Shown piece after piece: positions 9,674 to 19,900 of a DNA stretch of 47,997 bases. The notes below the pieces were generated by a model. That model had not been told where the DNA came from, did no database searches, and saw only the letters and a list, made by a program, of their open reading frames with translations. The translations under genes and the position numbers were made by a program. Position 1 is the first letter of the stretch. The number at the start of each line of letters is the position of its first letter. The DNA is from Gyrodactylus bullatarudis. Taxonomy: Eukaryota; Platyhelminthes; Monogenea; Gyrodactylidea; Gyrodactylidae. The stretch lies in NCBI GenBank assembly GCA_012064415.1, contig SSNU01000154.1, positions 371,507 to 419,503 of the forward strand, given 5' to 3'.

Positions 9674-12600
9674 TAATTTGGTTTTTCATCTACTGATTAG
9701 TAGATGGGAAATTCAATATAAAATTGACTTTCTCATATGGGATCAAATAGCTATATATCAATTTTTGAGTATTTTTCTTGATTGGTTTTCTTATTGTCTC
9801 GAAAGGGTTGGAAAACATCCTCATATCTATTTCCTATTTACCAAATATTTCTCTAAAGAATATTACTCTATTATATGTCATCTTTAAAATCTAACTCGTA
9901 TCTACCACAGACTCTGATCATTAATTGATCCCAACTTGGTTTCGGTTGATTCACAAGTTGTTGACGGATCTATTTGAATTGGTAGCCAAGCTTGTGAAAT
10001 TTTTGCTCGCTTGTTATTCGTGTCATAGATCAAAATATAAAATATCCCTAATCTTTTATTTTTGAATCTTTTAAACCTTTTCTAATTCTAAAAATTATAA
10101 TTCAAGGTAAATAGAAATTGATGTAACAAATTATGCTTTTTTGCTATCTAATCCATTGGGAATTTTATAGTAAATACATCTCTCCATAAAACTAAAAGCA
10201 TATGAAAAATCATTCTTGGGTATAACGAAAAGCTCAATACAAAAAAAATTCTGTCAGATTATCTTTGTTTATAAACGAAAAAGATTTCATGGAACAGAGA
10301 GAATTAGAGTGGATTCAGATTAAGAATTTTATAAATCCTGTTTTTAGATCAGATAGATATCAAACCAAACTTGTAATTAGGGTGATGAGACCGCATGCAA
10401 GGAGTAAAAAGGAAATGTTGATTTAACATTCATGGGTGCCTTGTCTTGGGGTACAATCTGAACTTCAGATTCTGGAGAGACCCAGCGAGATATAACGTTA
10501 GTCAATATAAAAAAGGCAGTGAAAAAATCTTTATGTTTTGATTTATATCAATTTTCAAAAATTCTTTCGGCAATTATTAGCTCTGTACGTGAATTCAGGT
10601 GTGGCCAAGAAATTTTGAACTAATTGATATCATATGTTTCATTGATGCAGTTATTTTAACTGGAAAATAGTGCAAATTAAAACCTCTGCAAAAATTGCAA
10701 TGATTCATTATATTTTGAACTGTGAACTTTATAGCTTGGCAAGTGGCTGATTGAGGGTTTGAAGTTGAAGAGAGGCGAAATTTCATTCGTTATGAAATAT
10801 TCTTTAAAAATCTTTGTTGCTTCCAAAGGGAGAATGATCAGTAGTATTTTTAGTATCACCAATTGTGATCAATTAATAATTTCCAAACAGTGAAAATGTT
10901 CAAGAAAATGAAATGGATCTTTTGCATGATTAAAGGTTGGTTCCTAAAACCTATTTTAGCACATTTCCTTCTCTAATCGTGATCAATAGCTTTGAAATCA
11001 ACAAGAAGTTCCAGAAGTAAATTTTTTCGAGACCTCTTACATTAGATAAAGTTAAACCTCTGACTGTGAGATAAAAGTTTGAATCGATTTAGCAACTGGC
11101 TTGTTTTCGTTGCATACTTTGCAATCAATCTCTACTCTGTGTGTATTTGAGACTGATTCTGCTGAAGGACCTTAAGCGAATATGCCTATGACAGAAAACC
11201 AGGATGTCTCGCCTTGCTTTCGGATTTTTTAAATTATATTTTGAACCTCTACTATCAAAATAACTTTTTTGTACATATTCATTTTATTTATCTCAATTTA
11301 TTCAATAAGATGTTTCAATTTCAAGAAAAAATTTGAAAAGTGTGCTTTTTTCCGTAAAATAATTTATAAAAGGATTAATCGAATAGGGTTAGGATCAGAG
11401 TTTTCAACATTGTCAACAAATGACATGCGAGAAGATGCCTTATTTCTTATTGTAAGCAACATGAACCATGAATAGAAGAAATTATTGCTCAATTTGATCT
11501 CGAAAAAAATGTAAGCAAACAGTGTAACAAAAAGTAGTTGTCGTAATTCACTAATAAAAGGTGAAATTAGAAAAAGGAGGGAGTAGGTATTTTATTCTTT
11601 AGTCTTTGGATGTTATTCGAGTTCAATTTGTATTCATTCTCTTTCATTCTTATCAATATGCTTTTGAATTGTTTATTTGTTTCTCTTCCTCTTTTATCAT
11701 TAAAAGTGAAACTTGAAAAAAGAACTTTTCTATTAAAAGGGAAGTATTTGTAGTTTTCTTCAAGAATTTTATCATCAAAGAAAAAGTTTTAATTTAAATA
11801 TTAATAAAAACAACAACCTTTGCGTCTGGTCCACTCTCCCAGTTCAATCACGAAGAAATCATTGGATCAAGACTGATTTCAGCTTAGTTGAATGTGTCTC
11901 AGAATTGAGTATATCTTATGTTTTTCTTGAAGGGAAATTATTGTTATTCTCAAGGAAAAGAAGTTTCTTTTACAATTTTTTTAAATTTGAATTATTATAC
12001 TTAAATTTCTCTATCTTGAATGGAACTTGTCTAATATTTCAGAAATAGTTTATCTTGTGGCATGTAAGAGATCTCTTAGCCTCATTTCTTCCAATCTTCT
12101 CGAACGAAACTCCTTGGTTGAAATAAAATCATAGCAAAACTTGCAACCAAGAGAGGAAAATTTAATTATTTTTACTAGTTTATAGAAAAACTTCTTTTTC
12201 TAGAGTTTTCCTTTTTCAAACGCACATTTTCTACGCCCTTTTTAGATGGTTTTCGAAAGTGCGCTATTGAAATTTGGAAAAATACAATTGAATTTCATAC
12301 TTTCCAAATAAAATAATTATCAGAGGAGGGAGTTTTCACAATTGAATTTTTAACTTTTGAAAATTTCCAGTTTTGATGCTTGAGAAAGCACACCCGGTTT
12401 TTTGACTCTTTAAACAGTTATTTCTTGTTATAATCCTAGTTTAAAGTAGTTCAAGTATTTTGAAAAAAATTCTTTTCACAGTGTAAGAAACATAACAATT
12501 GGAATTCAAATTCATATTTTTGCACATCAATTTTCAACATATCCTATTATATTTCACCTTTTTTCCAGATTGAAATACATGATGTTCATATAAAATACCA

Positions 12601-13465
12601 GTATGAGACAGCCCATAATTTTTCGATATTAGGGCTATTTGATCTTGATAAATAAGATAAGATGATCTATAAATTGAGTTCCTTGGCTATCCTATACAGT
12701 GTTTATACAATGTATATTAGACATATACAGATGTGTGCTAAAAGTATATATTTATCCAAACTGAGTGAATAGATAAAATAGAAAAAAATTATTTCTACCA
12801 GCAATGTTCTCTCAACAAGGACAGTTTTTTCCGATGCAATGCATGTCAATGGTTCCTGAGTATTTATTCAGAAATTGTAGATAAGGATAAGGATATGAAT
12901 GTTTGTAACGTTATCTGGGAAAAAAAGAGGCTAGGAAGCAGTACATAAATAAATTAAAGAACCAAAATCATAAGGTATATATATTGGGGATCAGAAGTAA
13001 AACTCCTCTGAGACTTTTTCAGATTTTTAATCGAAAATAAGAGAGGGAAATGAGCTAGAATTAATCATATTCTGGTCCAATTTCTCCAAGGCGTATGGAA
13101 ATTTATCAATGTTTATTTTGCTTATTGGAGCTAAACGAATATTATTTTCATTAGCATATTCTCTTTATGCAATCAAGAAATATCTTTCCTCTTTCCAAAA
13201 TTTTAAAAATAAAATAATAAAAATATTTAGAAATATTTTAGTAGCAGGCTCTTGATCCTTGAGGAACTGCTGGGAAATTCCAAAAATGGCCAAATTTTGT
13301 TCGATTGGATTACTTTTTCTTATAAAAACTTATTGGATTATTTCTCGATGGAATCTAACCAATATCTTTGTTCCAGGCTGTCTGGAGAAAACTCAATTGA
13401 CTTATATTTACAGTAGTGAGATAACTCTTAATGTCTTCTGTTAGCTGTGCAAACGTTGAGAGCAT
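9674..13465. other. no gene recognised
   Basis: Nearly 3.8 kb of AT-rich DNA. The open frames here (for example at 9657-9887, 10595-10862, 11269-11475 and 13259-13444) are short, rich in F, I, Y and K, and match no family I know. Poly-A/T and simple sequence are common. I see no tRNA, no transposase and no clear inverted repeat. Confidence 0.5.
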
Positions 13466-13869
13466 ATTGAAGAAAAAAGGATGCCGAAAAGTGAGGAATA
13501 AGCGCTATATTTCAGGCATACTCATCAGCCTCTTACATGCCAAATATATAGTAAAATAAAATACAAAGAAAAAATGTTAAAATCTGATTGGCTCTCTTGT
13601 ATTGGTTGTGGGCCGGGGGACATCAATGTGACATCATGTCAAACGGGGGTAGAGGTTATGTTTGTAAGGAAATATTTCCCACCCTAAGGTGGGATATGTA
13701 CATGTATGTATTAAATGTATTACATCATATATGAGGTTAACTTATGAATGAGTCTTATATAGGATTTTTAAATATTGTCTAATACAATGTAATTGTATAA
13801 TAAAATTATATAAAACTCTTTTTTAAATTAATGTTCATCAAAATAATAATAATACAGACATAAAAAATT
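13466..13869 (+). repeat. left terminal inverted repeat of GIY-YIG element
   Basis: It pairs with 14554-14954 over its full length. Inside are a gccaatcagatt-type stretch (as its complement), a GGGCCGGGGGAC GC-rich island unusual for this AT-rich DNA, and the hairpin around ccctaaggtggg. Near-identity of the arms indicates recent insertion or gene conversion. Confidence 0.9.
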
Positions 13870-13882
13870 CATCCTCAATAAC

Positions 13883-14515
13883 ATGGAGTCGAGGGAGTCA
13901 AACAGAACGGATGAAGAAGAAGTCCAACCGGTATATCTTAGAGTACCTTTTATAGGGGATAACCATGGATCGATGTTAAAACAAAAAGTGAACCAGTTAT
14001 TCCAAAATACTTTCCCGAACAAGAAGGTCAGATACATTTTCAAAACAAATAAAATGTTTACGAATGAATCGAAGGATCTCTTAGATTATAACAAATCGTC
14101 TTTCGTAGTATACAAGTTCAAGTGTCCTTGCAAAGCTGAGTACATTGGACATACAACGAGGAGATTAGAGGACCGAGTAGAAGAGCACCTCTATACAGGT
14201 AACACAGCCGTTAGAGATCATGTCAGGGTATGTGACAAAAAACCTTCCCCTTCAAACTTTTACATCCTTTATAGACAAAATGGGAAGAACGTCAATGCTT
14301 TGAAAACTGCTGAAGCTTTCTACATTAAAAAGGAAAATCCCATTCTTTGTAAACAAAAGAAAATAATCAAACCATTGGGTCTAAATTGGCCTAATGTCAA
14401 TAGAAGTTCCAACCAAGTACAAATAAGCAGCCAACCTGGAGAATCCAGAAAGAGAAATAGGAACTCTAATGGGGTTTCTAACAACAATAAAATTACAAAA
14501 TATTTTAGCCAGTAG
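13883..14515 (+). CDS. GIY-YIG endonuclease, Penelope-type, without reverse transcriptase
   Basis: A complete 210-residue ORF. The N-terminal third (VYLRVPFIGDNHG) corresponds to the linker that follows RT in Penelope-like elements. YKFKCPCKAEYIGHTTRRLE (about residues 76-95) is the GIY-YIG signature, here as degenerate EYIG, with paired cysteines ahead of it, the conserved arginine in TRRLEDRVEEHL, and the downstream acidic residue in AEAFYIKKENP. The tail is basic and Asn/Ser-rich (SRKRNRNSNG), suited to binding DNA. GIY-YIG domains nick or cut DNA using a metal ion; in Penelope-like elements this starts target-primed reverse transcription. The ORF begins with its own ATG only 14 bp after the left inverted repeat and has no frameshift, suggesting selection for a stand-alone nuclease. 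Confidence 0.8.
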   Translation: MESRESNRTDEEEVQPVYLRVPFIGDNHGSMLKQKVNQLFQNTFPNKKVRYIFKTNKMFTNESKDLLDYNKSSFVVYKFKCPCKAEYIGHTTRRLEDRVEEHLYTGNTAVRDHVRVCDKKPSPSNFYILYRQNGKNVNALKTAEAFYIKKENPILCKQKKIIKPLGLNWPNVNRSSNQVQISSQPGESRKRNRNSNGVSNNNKITKYFSQ

Positions 14516-14553
14516 AACCTTTGCCATATGAGAACAAAGATGATATTTTACAA

Positions 14554-14954
14554 AATTTTTTATTTCTGTATTATTATTATTATTTTAATGAACATTAATT
14601 TAAAAAAGAGTTATATAATTTTATTATACAATTACATTGTATTAGACAATATTTAAAAATCCTATATAAGACTCATTCATAAGTTAACCTCATATATGAT
14701 GTAATACATTTAATACATGTACATATCCCACCTTAGGGTGGGAAATACTTCCTTACAAACATAACCTCTACCCCCGTTTGACATGATGTCACATTGATGT
14801 CCCCCGGCCCACAACCAATACAAGAGAGCCAATCAGATTTTAACATTTTTTCTTTGTATTTTATTTTACTATATATTTGGCATGTAAGAGGCTGATGAGT
14901 ATGCCTGAAATATAGCGCTTATTCCTCACTTTTCGGCATCCTTTTTTCTTCAAT
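14554..14954 (-). repeat. right terminal inverted repeat of GIY-YIG element
   Basis: Inverted partner of 13466-13869. It starts 38 bp after the stop codon of the nuclease ORF and ends with the complement of the left end. Confidence 0.9.
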
Positions 14955-16989
14955 TGACTTAATTGAGTTTTTAGTAAAAATAATAAATTCTCATCTCTTC
15001 ATGTCAACTAGCTCTAGATCTTTGGTCTAAACATCCTAAGAGTTGATATCTGCTTAGTCTTTCCATAGTGCACACGTTATTAAGCGGAAACAACTTTTCA
15101 CCAAAACACATAATAGTATGAAATGTTGCTAAATTAGTTTTATACAGTCTCATGACTACTTACGAGTCGAAGCAAGTAAGAATAAAATCACTATAGATAG
15201 TCATTGGTATTGAATTAGAATTAAATTTGTTGAAAATATAAATCAAGTTTAGCCAAAAATGTTTTATTGCCTAATCCAAAGTCATATGAACGGATGTATG
15301 ATGATAAAATTTGTAGCCTGATGGTCAAAGTATTCAATATGTTTCATGAAGAAATGCTAAATTTTAATTAATCATAAAGATTTAGATACCACACAATTCC
15401 TCGGACCTATGAGTCCAAGTCTATTAACTTTGTTGTCAATTTCATATCCTTTTAAATCCTGGATTTTCCACGTGGCCCGTCTTTTAAACCATCTATAGAT
15501 ATTTTATCAAACATATCTGAAAATAAGTTTATAAAATACTTTGTATTCAAATTGAATTTGCAATCAAAAAGTATTTGTGACGATCGATATTCAAATTTCA
15601 CCCCTAAGGACCTTTCATCTGTGCCAGTATTTGACTTACTCAAAGATTTGAGATACGGTTATTCATTGGTCTCTCATTGGTTAGGAAAAATGATTATTTA
15701 GGTAGATAACTGAGATGTTAATTATGATGTAAGAAGTTTCATCTTGCTATAGAAATTAGTTTTAAATAGGTTGCGGTTATCGAGGACTAAAATATAAGTT
15801 ATTCACAAGATGTTTTTTTGAACATAAAGACTGTTTCGTTTTTTGGTCAGTTTCTTTGAAATTCCCATAAATAGAAACTCAAATAGAATTAAATGCAATC
15901 TAGCATAATTTCTGATCGTTATCTGATCTCAAAGATAAAAAAATAATCTGAGTTGGGGGTCGTTTCGTTTTGCAACCCTTTCCGATAAGAGGAAATAAGT
16001 AAAAATTATTAAATTTTACAATCTGCTTACAGATTTTTATGAAACCTGATAAGATTAATTTTACCTTTGTTATTACAAAATTATTTTACTAATACTTGAG
16101 CCGTCTTATACACCAATATTGAGTTGGTGAAAAGAATTTGTCATCAAGAATTCGGATTTGTTAAAGATTTTTTGGAATCCAACTCATTTTGCCCACTTTC
16201 AACATTTGAAAAAAAAATCTGAAAAATTATTTTTATGAAAAATATGGCCGTTTTTCAAATTTCGATTTGACGCCAAAATCCTATTTTTTCGAACTTTGAG
16301 CTGAAAATTTTTGTTGGAGGTAGATCAAAGGAGGTTTTTCAGGATCAAGATTGGACGAGAAAGCTGACAAGCACCGTCAAATTACTGACAGTTTCTCTAT
16401 TTGCGAGAGATTTTCAATTATCGAAATTTAATTGATTTTCAAGTTGTGAAACTGATCAAAAAATCGAAATTTCACTCCCAAACGATAATTTTGTTGTATC
16501 TACTTACAAGTACATACATAATATATATAAATTAATTTCACTCAAGTTCGTAAGGGAACGAGCGGTAGGCCTAGCCTGTGGAACTTGGACTTGCTCGATT
16601 CAGATAGTTAAACAATATAAGCAATCATGTTTTTAACGTCAGCGAAGACTATTTCCAGAACAGCTTTAAAAGATTATGCTTCATAAATATACTTTTATTT
16701 AATGAATTTAACAAATAACTAAAATATCAAAATAGAAAATAATTCTTCAATCTCACACTTCATCAGGCGTCGAGTGTGTTGGTCCCTTCTCCCATAATTT
16801 TACAGAATATACAAATTATAATTTACTCAATTTTTAATAATGGAAGTAAAATTGGGCTAATACTGTACAGAAAATACATCTATATTTCTCTTATCTCGGC
16901 TGGATAAACGTTTGAGATGAAAAAATGATATCCAAATGAGTCAAAAGATGATTCATCTTTTGTTCTGAGAATGAGGCAAACGGTTGTTT
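14955..16989. other. no gene recognised; one dispersed repeat
   Basis: Two kilobases without a convincing ORF. Segment 16140-16320 (tttttggaatccaact, then atttcgatttgacgccaaaatcc, then cgaactttgagct) has a diverged direct copy at 26905-27065. A short hairpin cacac...gtgtg with TGATGA in its loop (complement strand, about 16755-16780) recalls motifs in Penelope-type terminal repeats, too weakly to call. Confidence 0.45.
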
Positions 16990-19900
16990 TTATCTTTTAT
17001 CAAGTTTCGCAAGCTGAAAAGGAACAAATTGTTAATAGTCAAATAAAGATTCTAAAGTGAAGTGAGAGTTTTATTATTTGAGATTCCTTCGTTTTAAGTT
17101 CAAAAGTAAGAGACTTTATTTTTAGCAAAGTGAAACTTAATCAAGATCAAAAACAGCTTTATAAATAACTGAAAACTTTATTTTTTCATTTTACGTATGA
17201 ATGAAAAAACGTGAATTTGTATTTTTAAAATATGTATAAGAATATGTTTTTAATATATCTTTTCATATGATCGAAAAGTAAATTTTTTTCTCTTTCGAAT
17301 GTTGTTTATTATATCATAGTGAAAACTTTTATTTTGTCGACCACTATATCATAATCTCTATTTATTTAAGATACAACCCTTTTCTTTTTCTATAGATAGA
17401 CCGATACAAGCCAAAATTTCAATATTATACAGATACATTATATATATTGTAAAAAAGAAAACTTACAATTTCCAAAGGTCGTTTCCAGCTAAAAACAAGA
17501 CCCTGTTGATTGACCACATAGATGGCTTCAAGACATATAAGCAAATCACTAAAACGATCTTGACTATTTTGTTGACAGATAGCTTCAAGAATAGGGATAT
17601 CCTCTAGGGAAGGACATGCGGTGGTTCCAAATATACTGAAAATAAAGATTTATAATTATTTATTATAATAAAAACAAGGTCTCGGAATTTTCTGAAGACT
17701 AACTATTCATCATGAAAAATTCAAGACTCAGTACTGTATTGATAATGGAAGAATTAGATTGAGCTTACTGGCTATCACAGATAATAGATTTCCGTAAAAT
17801 TTGAAGATGAACCATTTCGTTGCAGTAATCAAGTGGGCTACTCTGACAACTGTTCAGGTATCCGGGAACATTTTTGACTTGTTTATCTTCATGCTTCGAT
17901 AAGATTGGTAATGTCCGCATGGCGTATTTGAGAAATGGAAATAAATATGAATCTTTGACTGGGGATGAACTGAGGAGGACGCCTTCGTGGCCAGCATCCA
18001 AATTGGAAATGCATAAATCTTCAGATTTACTGTCAAAGCGTAGACTTGAAATCTTCTCTTTGGTTGTTAGCGATAAGCTCTCTTTTGAAATATATAAATT
18101 ATCTTTATTTTTGCCATAAAATTCTATGTACAGTAGTGCCCTCGTAATGGATGTGGAAAATTAACCCACATTTCTCTCTACGCCTGAGTTATATCACAAT
18201 ATTCTTGTCATTACTTGAAAGTTGGCTTGATGTGTGTTTCAACCTCAAAATTTAGTTTCAGTTTCTTGGGTTTTGCTCTACCCCCAAAACAAACAATTCA
18301 TCCAACCCTATTATGATTACTGGATTCCTGTAATACAGGAATGATAAATTCATCGCCAGATTGTAAACTCCCTTGTAATTATTTCCTAGATCCTCGTTAA
18401 GTATTAAAACACTTATTTAAATCAACTATTCCCTACCATAACAGGCAGAAGAGTATGCTTAGAATATAACGCTAATGCCTGAATAATATTATGATAGCAT
18501 GGTATTTTATTCAGAAAAATGATGGATGTGGAAAATTAACCCTCATTTCTCTGTACGCCTGAATTATATCAAAATATTCTTGTCATTGCTTGAAAGTTGG
18601 AATTCATGAATACTTGAACTAATACTATTTTATTTTTCAAAATCACCAATAGACAAAGAAACCAAGTTATCAATATTAATTTTGATCGCGTCAACTTGAA
18701 ATTAAAAATTTCTCCGAATTTTTTCTTTCTAAAATCGATTTCCAGGAAATTTTGACACCTTGAAGGAAATAATTAGATTTTTATTGAAACACTTAATTAA
18801 ACCAACCATTCCCTGCCATAACAGGCAAAAGAGTATGCTTGGAATATGAATAATCTTATGATATAGCATGGTATTTTATTCAGAACAATGATTTCAATCC
18901 ATATTTTTTGAGGATGAGAGAGATGCTTTTAAATGTCTTAATATATTACTGTTATCGGTTTCTGAACTCATGAGGAAGGTAGGAGAAGACAGACGTATAT
19001 TATAGTGATAAACGGGTTAAACTATACTTTAGGGGCACCGGCTGTATATAAAAGTAAAACAGTAGAAAAACATGATGAAAGCATAATTATCTCATAAATT
19101 TATCAAATACTCACAATTTAAGAATGTACAAGTAAAATTCCAAAATGTGTATATAATAGTTTATATTTTTCATAATAGTTTGATTCAAAAACCGCAAAGA
19201 CCAAATTAATTATAAAATCATGTCATCTATAAACGATATTACCCTCGATAATGTTGAAAGCCTAAATATAATCACTCTTGCAAGAGCTTATGAAGATAAA
19301 AAGGGAATGGTCGAAATGTGTCAACGACTTAAACTCATTCCTCTAACTATGTCTCACGATGACTGTGATGGTGAAATGTATCTCGGAGAATACAGTTCAT
19401 CTATTGATGGATATGTTTTTCGATGCTCGACTTGCAAAAGAAGAAAATAAATTCGAGATGGTAAAAATATCATCGAGGACACATTCTGGCAACTTCTAAT
19501 ATTTGGGTCTTCGTTTGACGAAGATGGCAAAGTCTTCATGCAGACTGTAGAAAATAGGAAGAAAGCTACATTGATGGAGATAATAAAAAGAAGAATTGTT
19601 CCTGGCTCCATCTCGGATGAACACAAATCCTATAAGAAACTCAGTCAAGAGGGATACGACCACAAAACAGTTTGTCATAAATATGAGTTTGTGAAAAGAG
19701 ATGGATACCATACCAACCGCATTGAGTCTATTTGGGGAGTAGCCAAGAGAGACGCAGGAAATGTCCGTAATAAAAGGAAGAATTTATTAGATAGTTATTT
19801 GATGATGTATCTATTCCGAAGGAACAGTCCTGATAATATTTTTCAGGCTGCCCTCAATGCAATCTCAGAAATTTATACTTTTCAATAAAAGCATTTCAGA

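Larger units (their letters stand above)
13466..14954 (+). mobile_element. GIY-YIG element with ~400-bp terminal inverted repeats
   Basis: The arms 13466-13869 and 14554-14954 are near-identical inverted repeats (404 and 401 bp, a handful of differences). The ends read ATTGAAGAAAAAAGGATGCC. Only about 680 bp lie between them, filled by one ORF (13883-14515) whose ATG is 14 bp inside the left arm. Both arms contain the palindromic hairpin CCCACCCTAAGGTGGG or its near copy. I see no target-site duplication. The enclosed protein resembles the C-terminal nuclease of Penelope-like elements, but there is no reverse transcriptase. It is either a 5'-truncated Penelope-like copy between inverted pLTRs, or a distinct compact element that uses a GIY-YIG nuclease. 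Confidence 0.85.

Noticed and set aside
13828..14043. Minus-strand ORF overlapping the GIY-YIG gene
   Set aside because: Shadow of the nuclease ORF; no recognisable domain.
14870..14925. Hammerhead ribozyme in the right arm of the GIY-YIG element (CTGATGAG... GAAA)
   Set aside because: CTGATGA and a GAA are present, but the bases between cannot form helix II, so the match is probably accidental.
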